Assembly: GCA_018340375.1 (NCBI GenBank)
Contig: JAFFJZ010000003.1
Coordinates: 13,144,001-13,208,000, forward strand
From: Gonatopus flavifemur
Taxonomy: Eukaryota > Arthropoda > Insecta > Hymenoptera > Dryinidae
Length of the DNA: 64,000 nucleotides
Reading direction: 5' to 3'
Positions 12,098 to 25,080 of the stretch are shown in pieces. The stretch's first letter is position 1. Each line of letters opens with the position of its first letter. The notes under the pieces were generated by a model. That model ran no database searches and was not told the DNA's origin. It worked only from the letters and a program-made list of their open reading frames with translations. Made by a program: the position numbers and the translations under genes.

Positions 12098-15000
12098 ACG
12101 TTGTTATACGTTATTTATAATACGGCTATTATACGTCAATACAATAGATTATGGATGAAATTTTATTCTTATTGATTATGAATAATGTATAATAAATCAT
12201 GAGTCAACTATCAATGCATTCAAGAGTAGAAGAATTGTCAAAATTATATACAATTTAGTTAGATTATGTATAAAAGTGGATAAATTATCTTCGAAATTCG
12301 GGGTAGAGAAAATTTGTTAAATATTCTCACTCTGGATTATAATTGAGTCAAATTTAAAATTGATTTCTACCAATGATTAGTGTGACGAAAGTCTTTACAG
12401 TGAGCATACGTGTATTGTCCCTAACGGAGGGCAAATCATTATTCGAAAGTACATAAATCAATTACCTCATTGAAACGTTATTGCCTTATGAATCAGTTGC
12501 GTGAATATGTGTCTGTTTATAGGAAACTGATAAATGGCGTGCGGGTATGGTTCATCGAGTTATATTCACTTATTTAGCGCTGGAGAGGTCACGTAACGTA
12601 CCGATGTGACTAATGCACCAAAAACGGTAATATATAACTTTATCATTGGCAACGCACTCTGCAATTCTGAATATCGTTAATGAATCAACTTAGGAATATC
12701 GGTATCTGAATTATATGATATAACGAGTCGAAACGATGAACGATGTTGATTCTCGAACTATATTCCCACAAAGGAACATTGGATAACATTCATAACGCAT
12801 TATGTACCCACGTTCCAGCGATATATATTCAATGTTCGAGACGAAGATTCATCACCTTGAAGAAGAGATGAAGAATTGTTTCCAAAGTATCAAACGATTT
12901 GTTGATTTTCCCTTCAGAAAATACCCCGATTTTTCTTGAATTTTTCCCCAGAATTAACTTCATCTGCTCGAATGTGAGGGTTAGTTGGAAGGATACATCC
13001 TGCAGGATGATAAATGACACGTGAGAAAGGTTCCCAGCAGAAATTCGATACCTTCGTAGAAAATTCAAGAGAAACTCGACTTGGTCTATGTGTACTCGTG
13101 TTAATGGAATAAATGCAAATTATAAAATGAGGCGATACCTTATTGGTTGTCGCAAGTTCAAATGTCCACAATATGGAACCGTAGCATCTATTTGTATTGT
13201 ACTTGTTTCACAGGCACCGAAGTTCTTATCTCGAATAACCTTCTTATGATTCATGAATGATTCTATAGAATTTCGTACAATTTCCAAAAGTGTTTGGAGA
13301 TAAAATCGATGGAGCGTGGTAAGCGTACAATGTATGAATAGAATTGTGAAATATTGTTACGATGTAAACTACTTTACTGAAAAGCCGTTTTGTTGGAATA
13401 TTTATTGGGAAGATTTGTTTCGGTTTCAGATTAAAATCTTCGTAAATACGAATGATAATATGACTCCAACCTGTTCAAATAAAACTAATCAATTTTGTTT
13501 GATTGTGAAAATGGAAAATTTGTTATTAAATCTTAATGGATTTATTCCAGCATTTGCTTTGAGAATTAACGATAACGTGAAATACAGCGAATACGGATAA
13601 AACTGATCAATTCGATGAGAATATATCACCTTATGAACTTTTGCACTTTATATCGGAACATGAATTTTTCATTGTTGAGATTATTTCCAAATCAACGGTT
13701 TCGGAAATGAGATGAGAGACAGTATATAGGTACCATATCCATGTGCGTGTTATTTCAAGCGAAACCTAATTTGAAAGGGAAATGTCTATTCAAACTCGAT
13801 TTAGTTTGAAATCACATGCGGGATTGACTAAACGTATGAGTTTCCTTGTTATTTGAAAGGAAGCCAAATTTTCCGTGGGAAGTTTTGTCCGAGCTTGAAT
13901 TTCTGCGAAATAATACGGCAAACGTATGACAGATACCATTTCGTTGAATCTATTAGAGGTATAGCGGTGTACAGTGGTACGCTACCGCTTGCTGTGTCTT
14001 CGATTTGAAGATATGAAAACTTTTTTTTCAAAGCAGTGATACCACTTTTAGAATACGAATACAATCAAATAGATGCAGGAAATGGAGAATTTTTCATTTG
14101 ATTCGTTAAAAGAGTGAAAGTACTGTCTGAATCTCGGATTGCCTGAAGAATGAAATTTTTATGTTATTGTTCGAGTGGAATCTTCACTCTTACAGATTCA
14201 GATACCACAATAATTTGGCTAGTTGGTTGACAAATGAACTATTCGCAGCGGCTCTCACGGTTGGTTAAACGATATAATTCGCTCAACTCGACGATCCTCG
14301 CGACGGAATAGTTTTTTGTATCGCTTTGGCTAGCGTAGCAGAGCACATAGAGAATCCATTGCGGACGGTTGTAGATTTCTGTAAACACATTGTACAATGA
14401 ATTCTCCAAATATCTTCTCTGAAGGGATATAAACGTATCCGCATATTTCTACCGTAACATGTTGCATATTCGAAAATTAGCGTAAAAGTATAAAACGAAT
14501 AATTTCTTTTGAATTTCTATGAATTCCAATTCTACAATACTGCTTTCTACGACGAGTATTTCAGGATGTTCCCAAAGTGAAGTACGAAAGCCATTACTAT
14601 AAAAACCAAACGTAAATTAGCCACACCGCGTATATACTTGGCTTAGGGAAGCATAACTTCCAGTGAATTAACTCCACAATTTAAATTGTGATTATGAATT
14701 ATCACTCAACCACTTTAACGAGAGCTTGTATTATACATACGTGCTTGTTGGAAGCACCTGTTTCTCAATCTCTTCCAATTTCATTGAAAATCTAAACATT
14801 TTGGGAAGTTTTGTATGTACATCGAGGTGAATCGATTCATCCTTGGTCATATAACACACTCATATCGCAATCCTTGGCAAATATCCTGAATTATGAAGGA
14901 TCTGAAAATTCATTGAGCAATTTAAAGCGGTTGAACCATCTGCGTGTAGCGGTCGAGGGAATATTATGCAAGTTATACTAGGATTTTCTGCGAAATCGTA

Positions 15001-15197
15001 ACTTTTATATTAAATCCTTCCATTACTGTGACTGGAAATGTTATAAAATTTGTAACGATGAAACTCCTCTATGCTCGTATACACTCCGATTTTATATGCG
15101 AATTTTATATTTATATAATATCACAGGAACTGAAAAAAGATATTAGAAAATTTCAGTGATATCTCTTGGAAGGGGATAGAGAATAAGTTTTCTTCAG

Positions 15198-15215
15198 TCT
15201 CTCTCTCTCTCTCTC
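15198..15215. repeat. (TC)n microsatellite
   Basis: Nine TC units in a pyrimidine-rich tract that continues to about 15230. Confidence 0.85.
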
Positions 15216-15268
15216 CTTCCTCTCCAGTTTCTCTGTGCAGATGTTTCTTTAATTTCATGATAAAAAGC

Positions 15269-15286
15269 AGAAGAAGAAGAAGAAGA
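15269..15286. repeat. (AGA)n microsatellite
   Basis: Six AGA units, only about 55 bp from the TC run before it. Confidence 0.85.
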
Positions 15287-16538
15287 ACGTTTGAACCTTT
15301 TGTCTTTGGAGGAATGAAATTCTCATTATATGAGAAAAGAACTTCTTGTTTAAATCACACTTATGAACTTTCAACATAATCTTATATACTTTTCAACGTC
15401 CGAAGACACAGTTTTAGTTCTCATGGAATTTCACCATCGTACCATCTTAATGGGCTAAAGAAGATGCTTTTTACTCCTCAATTATCTTCACCACTTATTC
15501 TAAATATTTAAACAACCTCTAATTACCTTTAATTCGAATTCTTCGAACAAGTCGAGTCGAAGAGCTTTCGATAAACATATTCAAATATACGTTGAATCAC
15601 ATTAATTAATTTTTTGGAAACAAATTCTCGGTTCGAACAATGTTATAAATAATTCAAAACCCTCCACCCCTACGTACGCTCCTTCCTGTCGAATTAACGT
15701 TGAGAACAAATTCGAGATTCAAATCGTAAAATTTGAAATTTTAATTAGAAATGAAAATACACAACAGGAGAAAAATTATATACCCTATTTGAATGAAAAT
15801 CAGTTTCTCAAACTTGTCGGAGTCACTTATTTCGAATAAGATATAACAAATATTCAATATGAAGGCAACGCGAAGGCAAGACTGTGAGCTTTACGAGAAC
15901 AGTTATATCCAATTTCCATGGAAATTAGTTTCCTGGAATACTTTGGGATACTATTTCCAATTTTCTTTTGCACATTTACCACAGCATAAGTTACTTTTCC
16001 GTTTGATATGCTTGGTGTGCTACATTTCTTTCAGAACCATCTTCTTGTCCGAACGAAATTGATATTCAGATATATTGAAATGTATATACACGGATTTTAT
16101 ATCGTACTTTGATTCGAAATCAATTGGTTTTATAGATCAATGTTGAACTTTTTATAGTAGGATCGAGGGCTTATACGAAATACGTTAGCGAAGAAACGAG
16201 TCTCTTAATTCATCGAGATCCTAAAGTGGTGCTCTCTCGTTTTCTTATGACTTTTAGTCATTACCTAAACGAACGATGCTCTGGAAAATGATGATATATC
16301 CGACAATGTCCTCCTCTTCAAATTTCTTATATCCCTCGTATTCCAAAATACTTTCTCATAAATCCGATAAATCCTGATATGATATTCAGAATACGTAGGT
16401 TTCCCCTTTCATTTAGCACTTTTGAAAGACATTTCGTCGTCGTTGATTGATCAATGCATAAAAAGTAATAACTTAGTACGTTGCGCTGTCATGAAAATTC
16501 CATAACAGAGTACATATGTATTCTCTATATACGTACAT

Positions 16539-16566
16539 AATATATATATATATATGTATGTATGTA
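16539..16566. repeat. (TA)n(TGTA)n microsatellite
   Basis: TA run followed by three TGTA units. The flanking GTACATA and TATGTAC words make the whole tract roughly self-complementary. Confidence 0.8.
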
Positions 16567-17284
16567 CATCAGCCAAGCATTGAGTTGAAAAAGGAGAAGG
16601 GAAAAAAATTTCATAAGTTTGTCTACCCTTGAGAACTGTAAATCTTGTCAACGCCGGTTATTCACCAGGGAAAATATTTTACCTCAATCGATCAACGAGA
16701 GCCTCTACTAGAAAAATGTTTTTATTCCCTTTTTAATTATCACGATATTGCATCTTGCCGGAGAGAACACGCGAACCCATCCTCGTTCTCTCGAGACCGA
16801 GTGCATATATGTCAGTTACCCACGTAAAATATATTTCAGGTCGTCGTGGAAAAATAAGAGAATTCCCGTCGACCGATGACTCGTTCACCAGCAATCTTTA
16901 AATGAGATTTTCATCTCAAATAATACATTGTCATCCGTTGTCGTTCGAGATCCATTCGGACCTCGGATTTTAATCGTGTTCCGTTTCGAGCTAAGATCAA
17001 CTGTGAAAATCTCATCACGGAATTATTATTGTATATATAATCTTCTATTGAAAATTCGTTCCATGAATATAATGTTCAGTGTCGGATACCTACTGCCCTA
17101 TACTGAAAAACTATTCCTTCTCACCAAATAAATAGTTCATTTGTCGTCTCTCCATAGTATATTCCTTGGGGTTCATGACGTATTCAATCAAATCGAATAA
17201 TGGAATGCTTACCCCAAACAATCTGGTCTTCTAAATGAATAATGTATCCGTTACAACTTGGAATGTTACGCTTTTCAATCTAGG

Positions 17285-17470
17285 CCCCGTGATGGTATCG
17301 AAACAATGGTAGCCAACTTGGAGCCTATATGGGCTGTGGGTGAGCATAACTGGATTGAAATATTCCAGGATCATACTGGCACCCCCAACTGGGGCCCACA
17401 TAGGCCGTGGGTAGGTGACCTTGTATCGGATACCTTTACAGAGCCAGGACCTACCTTAGGATGCCCAATT
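17285..17470. repeat. GC-rich degenerate repeat module
   Basis: Two diverged direct copies about 75 bp apart. One begins AACTTGGAGCCTATATGGGC (near 17313) and the other AACTGGGGCCCACATAGGCC (near 17388). Each is followed by GTGGGT and then AGCATAAC or AGGTGACC. Similar words (cataggccc, gtatgggc) recur at 47846-48370, so this may be a dispersed family. No inverted termini found; boundaries are approximate. Confidence 0.5.
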
Positions 17471-18828
17471 TCAACACCCAATTGAATAAATAGTTTCTAA
17501 TCTTCCGTTTTGCACGGGAGAGGGAGCATATTCTCAAGAAAATCACAATTTCATCATAATGCGTGAACAAAAAACGCAGAACTGAGAACTGAACGGGCCC
17601 AGCGATCGCCGGAGAACAGGGCGGGCCAGTCCGACAATGTTCTTCGCGATACAGATAAATCTCATTGATGGAATAAAAATAGATTCTAAACGATGTCTGA
17701 ATATCATAAATGATGAACAAAATTAACCAACACTCTTCGAACGAACACCCTGTGATTGGTGCAAAATTAATGACTTGATCCTTATTCTTGTTGGACTAGG
17801 TCAAATCGACGATAGAGTAGAGCTTTGGCTAATTACCTCGGCACTCGAAGAGAAAGAGATTGCTTGAGCGTCACCACCGGTCGTACAACATTCAGGATTC
17901 TGCGCATTGTATACCGATATGAGGATAACTACAAGGATAGAGACAGCCTTATACGTATTTCACCTCGTATCCGTACATTATGCGTATATGTCTATCCTCC
18001 ACCACTTCAGCGACTGCGTTGTAATAATTGACGGTATTATATTTCACTGCCTGAATTAGATTCAACGAGTCGCATACGCATTTTGTTAAATTTACAAACT
18101 ACACTCTCGCAATTATGCCACTTCCCAACTTGTAAGTGGTGCGAATGCGTTCGAGGGAATAATCATACAGTCATAACATAAAATGATTTTTGGCGTATGC
18201 GAATGTACAATGGAATACATGGAATTATAGCGATGAAGCAAATTTCTCACGTGAAATGAAATTCCCATGGGACTTGAGAATGCTGTTTCTGCAGATGTTG
18301 TTTACGAGTGATATCGATATTCGTATCAGAGAGTGTATCACATATTTAGAATTAGAAATAACGAGGAAACGAGGTGAGAATGAAAAACAACATTTTGTAT
18401 CAATCACCTGGTAATAAAAACATTCCAACCGATTCATAGAATTAATTTTTCACAGATTTTAATTCTCTCATCTGAATTTCTTAATAGCATGGATATATTT
18501 TGTCATTGCTTTGCGAATTCATAAATACAAATTGATAATTGCGTATAGATTATAAACTATACGAAAATATTATATCAAACAAATTTGAATAGTTTTGCAA
18601 GTTTTGCTTTCGTTTCATTAAACCTGGAAATTGTGGAATGTTCATGTTTTCAAGCACGGAACATGATTTAAGTTGAAGGATCAACCAAATTGATAGCTAG
18701 ACTCATCAATATTTTAGGTTGAACGGACCTTTCCACTCAAGTGAGGAATTTGTAGGATGGATATAAACTAACTTCTTAATAGAAATGTGAAAGATAACGA
18801 GTTCCCTGGATATTCCCAGCATTCGCGT

Positions 18829-18849
18829 ACACACACACACACACACACA
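18829..18849. repeat. (AC)n microsatellite
   Basis: Ten AC units. Confidence 0.9.
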
Positions 18850-19891
18850 ATTGTCGATCGGTATCGAAAGCTATAAGGAATCCCTGTGAAAACTCGATTT
18901 TTTTCATTTGCAAGCAAATATATCATCCATATTTCCATCGTTTGACGTTTTTCTCTTTCCAAAGAAAATTAATTGAAAAAAAAGGAAGTATTCATATCTC
19001 TGATGAAAAATTTTCATTTCTTCGCTCACATGTTTCTTTTTTTTTCTCCAATATTTTTGATGAATGAGAACCGTGTCACGTAACTATCTGACACACAATT
19101 CTAAACTTCACGAGCGTCGCGGTTGGGAATGCATAAAAAAAGAAAAAAATATTGAAATCTCTAACGTGTCATCGCATTCCCATATCATGAGAATATGCGA
19201 ATTGAATTTGTTGTCATGTAGTGCATGCTGTAATATCAGTGATATCGAATCACCGATTTAACCCTGGGGTGGACGCTGCAAGACGAGAGATAGCGGAAGA
19301 AGGAAGAGGAAGCGTTGATAGTAGAATTTTAGAGATTCTCTCTCCTCATTTGTCAATTTGAATCGCGGGCTTTGTTGTGCAGGACAGAACCAAGCCCTAC
19401 AAAGGATATTCTCCACCCGTTCTCCAGGACCCAAATAGAAACTGGAATGTGACATGGGTATATATATGGTATCAGTCGAAATACTCCTGTCACAATATGT
19501 ATGGATGATTAAACTTCGCGTTAAACGCATCGCAAGCGTTGCAACACGCGTTGTATCGTTGGCACGCGGACGCGTAGGTGTCCATTCAAATTCCATTTGT
19601 CACGGTTATTTCGTGACCGTCAGAACGACGTCTGGATTATGATAGATGAGTTAATTAACCGTTTCCGAGCGTTCTGGTCAGCGAAATGTCCGTGCTTGTT
19701 ATTCCCGTTTCTGCGGTAACCAGCAATTTTTTTTTCGCTCATTCGTATAATCTCGACTCGTATATCAATTCACATTCAATTATCCTTCCGTGTTATTGCT
19801 ATTATCATTTCTGCAGTCAAGTTCTCAAAAGAGACAAAAATATCTCTCAGTTTCAGTTATTTCCTCTTTTGTAAATATACCGCGTGCGTGG

Positions 19892-19914
19892 GTGTGTGTG
19901 TGTGTGTGTGTGTG
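19892..19914. repeat. (GT)n microsatellite
   Basis: About eleven GT units running into a G-rich tail. Confidence 0.9.
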
Positions 19915-21414
19915 GGGAGGGGAATGCAATACGGCTTCGGCATATCCCAATCTATCTTTTACCTCACGTCCTCTCTGCAGAAGGTAAAATTAAGGCGTTG
20001 AGGGCAACTATAATCGCCACGTCTCGAAATCTCGTTGTCGAGTCACGTGCGAGGATCCGTGCTGCTGCTAATTAGCCTTCTACGGCTCGGTGATACCCAC
20101 CTCTTGGTCAATCAACGGCGGAGATTCGGTCTTGATTCGATCCAACGTTCTCGTTAACAACACTGCGCGCTAGGTATATTCTCGAGTCACGGATACATCT
20201 TTTCTCCATCGAATTTCAATAAAGATGTATGGATTCCTATTTCGTTTGACGCGATACCTGAATACAATATCCTTTTGGTACACGATATTAGATTCGAATG
20301 ATATTGAAATCCAAATTGATAATCCATGGGTTAATATGGTATTGAAATTATTCGAATCGAACGTCTAATGGGGGATTATCTCGATCTCACAATGATTCTG
20401 ATAAGTGAATATTCGAAGCGCGTTTCGCGTTCTCTGATTACTCGTAGTTCCAAATCAAAACCATTCATTCGATGTTCCACAAGAAAAAGTACACAGATAG
20501 CTGAGGAGAACTTGATTCCAATATCCTGTTGTCATCGGAAATTTATTAATATAACTGTAAATTCAGTTCAATATTAATACACTCTGTGGGACAGAAAAAC
20601 AGTTCTTTACTACGTTATAAGTTCATTTCTATTTCTATGCATAAACTAATGTCGTTTCATCGTGTTTAGTTCATAGTTCGATGGACTCGATGGAGGTGGG
20701 TTTGAAATTAAATATATTTTCACGAATCATCTCTCGTAATTAGTTAACACACTTCAAGTTGATTAAATGTTTCAATCGAATGACACAAAGTCTCGTCACA
20801 GAGGAAAGATCAAATCTCGAATCAATTAAAACATTATTTAATTGAATTTGTCCAAATGTCAATCATCGTGTAACGGAAGGATATCGCACAGTGGAAAACA
20901 GCTTTGAGTTAACCACATTCGATAGAGTTAATGATCGAATGTCTGTTAATTCTATTCCAAAACGAATTTCAAACGTCAAATCTGGTAGCGAATAGCAAAA
21001 TGTTTCTGAGATTAAAAAAAAATGACAAATTATTCGATCATTCGCCATCGAAATAAATTTATCATGCTTTCCAAAAATCCAAAAGATCGTTGACGTTTGT
21101 CAACTTCGTTGAATCGAAAAAGCATAAAAGGGAAATCTCTAATCACGAATGATGGGGTCAAATCAAATTTCAAATTGCAAACAAAAATATTATCGTCTGA
21201 AAAATTTGTTCAACAGGTTCGTGGTGTGATGTTGATATTTTTCTCAAGGGGTATCACCCCTCCATAAATTACGCTATTTTAGATTTGTTTTTATTCAATA
21301 ATTCAAAAATTTTCATTTAAATTGAGCTACGGTACGGTATCATACTTCAATTGAAGTATAAAAATTGAATATGTTTTACGTAGAATCTGTAGAAAATATA
21401 TAACATGAAAAATC

Positions 21415-21640
21415 TATGTTTGATGTAGCAGAGAAATCTGATTTGCTGGAGCTATGACAGCGACATTTTAGCTGTGTCAGCAAAAAGCGTTCGCTCCTCC
21501 AGCAAATTTTGGTATTATACATGGAATAGCAAACAAATTTCGCTGAAGAAGTCAAGAATTTTTGCTGAAACAACTAAACAGTCACTGTCGTAGCTAACAA
21601 AATTGCCGTGGTGAAAAATTAGTTGGCTGTCACAGCATAT
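21415..21640. repeat. Inverted-repeat-rich element relic
   Basis: Contains a perfect 10-bp inverted repeat, TTTGCTGGAG (21442-21451) and CTCCAGCAAA (21497-21506). It also has repeated words of the type AGCTGTGTCAGCA, GCTATGACAGC, GTCGTAGCTAACAAAATTGC and GGCTGTCACAGCA. The vocabulary resembles the foldback element at 46722-46882 (AGCTGTTAC, GTAACAGCTG, TTAGCTACAAATGC). I infer a decayed member of a related family. Ends are not resolved. Confidence 0.42.
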
Positions 21641-23199
21641 TTCTTTTTTCTCCGTTTTTTCTTATGGTCCGGTAACGGATTCAAAATTGCGTTGACGAAA
21701 TTCGCTACTTTCACGTTTCAAAAATGGTATTTGCACTTCGATTTTGAAATTACGGTACATCATTTTCGTGTCCGAAGTAAAATTGTTTCTAAATGTTATT
21801 CAAAACTCCTCGATGATATTTCATGTTTTCATGAATTAATCATGTCCAAGAAGAACATTGTTACATAGCAGGATGAAGATCGTATGCGCCGTTAATCGTA
21901 ATTCGTGAGCGACGGCGAATAGCAAATTTCATTGAAGTCACCTCCAGCGTGCAGAAATTTAATCTGCCACGTGGATTAGCGGGAGAATCTATTTACACAA
22001 CAGATGGAATGAATAATAGGAAGGATAATAAAAACATTTTCCTTCATAAACGCAAAACGAGCGCACGTCGTAACACCATACGGATATCAGCGGTCGTCGT
22101 GAACGTTTTATCAGAGAAATACTGCATTTGCGCGCTTCGGCAAAAGCAGCCCTAGGTCTGTAACCTTGCGAATGAACGTGCAATCCATTACTGGAATTAA
22201 TATTTGGAGCAAATTACGTTTCTCGTGGCTAGTAGAAAGCTGGGAAGAGATGAGCAAAGGGGTTGCAACGAGAAGGTGGATGAGGATGAATGAGAGAATA
22301 ACGTTCAATGTGCCACCCATTGCTCGATGTCACGGTGAAATACTAGTACACGATTTAAAACATGTATATAGAACGTGCGTGTGGAGAATTTCGCACGAAT
22401 TTGATTAGTTTTCTTCTGAACTGCTGGATCTAAGGTGTACATTACTTGTGCTTTCACTTGAAATTCTCTCGTACATCAGGCGTGATGATTTTTTAGTTAA
22501 GAAATGAAAATGTGTCTCATTGAGGTGATCTCGAACCACATCTTCATCCTAACCCTAGTAGAAATTATGATTGGGAATTACATGGGCTCCAGCTAGTTTC
22601 CTCAGATGTTAGGTTGATTTCTAGCTAGTTTTGTAACGCACTCTCTAGCCTGTGCCCACCTGGATGTCCCAGGGAATTGCTAGAATGTTATTCAAATTGG
22701 TAATTAGAAATGTGAAATCATGTGTTCTCTGTAAAAGGATTTTGACAACGCTGGGGCTTTCTTTTATTCCTCTGACCATGTTGATGGACTATCAATGTTA
22801 CCGTACGATCAATTGGTGCATGAAAAATCTACATTATAATATGTTAAGTCAAATTGATTGAAATTTGTTGTTCGATTGCCCCCACGTGGGTTCCATCTTG
22901 TACGTGGATGGTAAATGAGACGCCCGGACAAATTTCTACCAGGGAGAGCAGTAACTCACTATAATGTTACAATGAAAGACGTGGCACCGATTTGGAAGTT
23001 TAACCTCACCCTTGAACCCAAGTTCTGAACAGGAACCCATTTTAGAAAAATTCTCCATCAAAGTTCCACATCTATTCTCGTCCTAAAGATCCCTGACGAC
23101 GACGATATCAAGCAATGACAGAAAATATGCTATGAACGTGTTGCGGTATTGAAATTTTGTAGAGTTATAGATTGAAATGAAATCTGAATATCGTAAAAC
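21641..23199. other. Unassigned DNA with a weak repeat module
   Basis: No recognisable gene. About 22550-23050 is GC-richer and carries words such as GGGAATTACATGGGCTCC, CTAGCTAGTTT, CCCACCTGGATGTCCCAGGG and CCCACGTGGGTTCC. These resemble the degenerate modules at 11915-12097 and 17285-17470. Overlapping open frames on both strands near 21949-22408 show no known domain. Confidence 0.45.
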
Positions 23200-25080
23200 A
23201 ATACTCTTATTCAGAGTATATGACTAAAAATTCGAATACCGGTATACACACAACCATGTCTATACGACGGGATGGTACCATCGTTGTCAGTTCGCTATTA
23301 CTAATTCAGAAGGCGGTAGCCACAGCGCCACAGCTTTATACGGCAGACGACGCATTCTGCATAGCGTATTCACCGGCACAATGGGCCGTGGATGCGAGTT
23401 TTGAAATATGAATATGAATGCGGGCGCGAGTGTGTACGCCTCGTCGAATCGGGCCAACCAAGACGGAACGGGATACCATTGACATTGCGATCGATGGATT
23501 TTACTCTCTTCTTTCGCCCCTGTGTTCCCGAGCTCTCTTTCTCCGGCGCTCACGCCTACGACAACCGCGAACTCCCTATCGACTGTACGGTATCTCTTTC
23601 AGCGACTTATTGCGGCTCCTTCTTCTCCTCTTTCTGCTTCTTGGAGTCGTCTCTCGAGTACCGATTTATAAATGCCGCTCTGAGATTCGAATATTATTTC
23701 CCGTCTCGCATTCTCCCTTGATTATTCGCGTCGATTTCAGTGCGATTCTGGATTTTATTCTCTTTCCTCGATGCAGGATAAACGAGCCGTTTCGAATTTC
23801 GAGAGAATTAATATGCTCTCGTTTGTATTCGGGCCGATGTAAATGCATGATAATGAATTCATAATTATGCGTGGATCGAATCGCGTCACGTTGAAATCGG
23901 TTCTTTTGTCAGAGATCGAATATATATCATTATACATTTCCATGACGCTGTCACTGTACGCCATTCTATTCAATCTGGACGATGATCGGGATGAAACAAA
24001 GGATTGAATACGATAATACCGTTCGTGATGATATTCACGGATACCTTTGCCTTAAGTCTTGGATATTTATGACTGTTATATACACAGGTTGGAATTAATT
24101 AAACGTCGCAAACCTAACGTTAGCTGGGCGCAACCGAGTATGTATAAAAGTACGTATAAAAATATCGAGTTATTTCGAATGCATGGAATTCATCCAAATG
24201 TTGAAATCTTGATATCCAGAAAAGTCATATTTTATTTCTCAATCAAAAATAGAATTGCGATTCTCGCGATATATTCTCGAGTAAAACGGGCCAAAATCTC
24301 GAATGATAATCATACGTGGATGTATATACACATGTCACAGCGTATTTTATACTACTTTTCTTTAGTAGAGTTATCACTCGACCTCATATAAGTTTTTCCT
24401 AACAGCGATACGATCAATCGAGAATGTACTACAACAATATACGCACTAATACTACCAACCGAATGTCACTGGGCTCCAAAAACGATAAAATTCGTTGCGA
24501 TACAAATATAAAATCCAAGCACATCTCCGCGGCGTTGCATCGCATTGCACCGCAAAGGCGGCGGTGGCGGCGGCAGCAGCGACACGTCACATAACGTATC
24601 CGTCTCGCATTCGAAATACATTTTCCGATCAGCGAAAATACTCGTGCCAAAATCACCGCGTCGACCTTTGATCTCAAAGAGGATGGGGAGAAGAGAAAAG
24701 AGCGAGAGCAGGAGAAGGCGTCACTCCCGTGGTTAAAAAATGAGCGCTCGGAAAAATAGCGTAACTCTTCGCAAGTGAGATTTATCGTAGGAGCAGCGAC
24801 TACCGTTTTATTCTTCATTCTTCTTCATCCTGGGTTTAATTTTCTTTTCTCTTTTGCTTGAAACTCTTCGCTTAGCAAGTATGATGATGTCCGTTGCGCG
24901 ATACGGAGGAAACATTGTGACGAAAGGAAATCTAAGTCCCGACCAAGATGCTGCCGACGGCAATAACCGGTAACGTATTACCACTTCTGCTCGGTTGAGC
25001 GCATTTAGATCGCCTATTTGGCAAAGTACCGGAATAACTTTGCGTGGCTCGCCACTTTGTAACAGCACGAATCATAAGAG
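23200..25080. other. CpG-dense patch, function unknown
   Basis: Visibly richer in CpG and GC than the neighbourhood, especially 23390-23600 and 24540-24960, with many CGA, TCG and GCG words. It has long pyrimidine runs near 23500-23640 and a GGC/GGT run at 24557-24580. Several open frames overlap on both strands (up to 148 codons at 23418-23864), as expected in GC-richer DNA where stop codons are rarer. It could be a promoter, a 5' exon or an enhancer, but nothing in the sequence decides between these. Confidence 0.45.
24557..24580. repeat. (GGC/GGT/CAG)n triplet run
   Basis: Imperfect GCG-GTG-GCG-GCA triplets. They produce a glycine run in one frame that is not evidence of coding. Confidence 0.7.

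Larger units (their letters stand above)
12098..17284. other. Long featureless AT-rich stretch
   Basis: More than 5 kb with no recognisable coding, RNA or mobile feature. It contains a TC run at 15198-15215, an AGA run at 15269-15286 and a TA/TGTA run at 16539-16566. Open frames near 13316-13600 and 12829-13171 are short and match nothing I know. Typical of intron or intergenic sequence. Confidence 0.6.
17471..21414. other. Unassigned non-coding DNA
   Basis: No recognisable gene. It holds an AC microsatellite at 18829-18849 and a GT microsatellite at 19892-19914. A CpG-richer patch lies at about 19500-20170. Open frames around 19258-19642 overlap on both strands and lack a recognisable domain. 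Confidence 0.58.

Noticed and set aside
23418..23864. 148-codon plus-strand frame in the CpG-dense patch
   Set aside because: It overlaps frames of similar length in other phases and on the other strand. Arginine/leucine-rich composition follows from the base composition.
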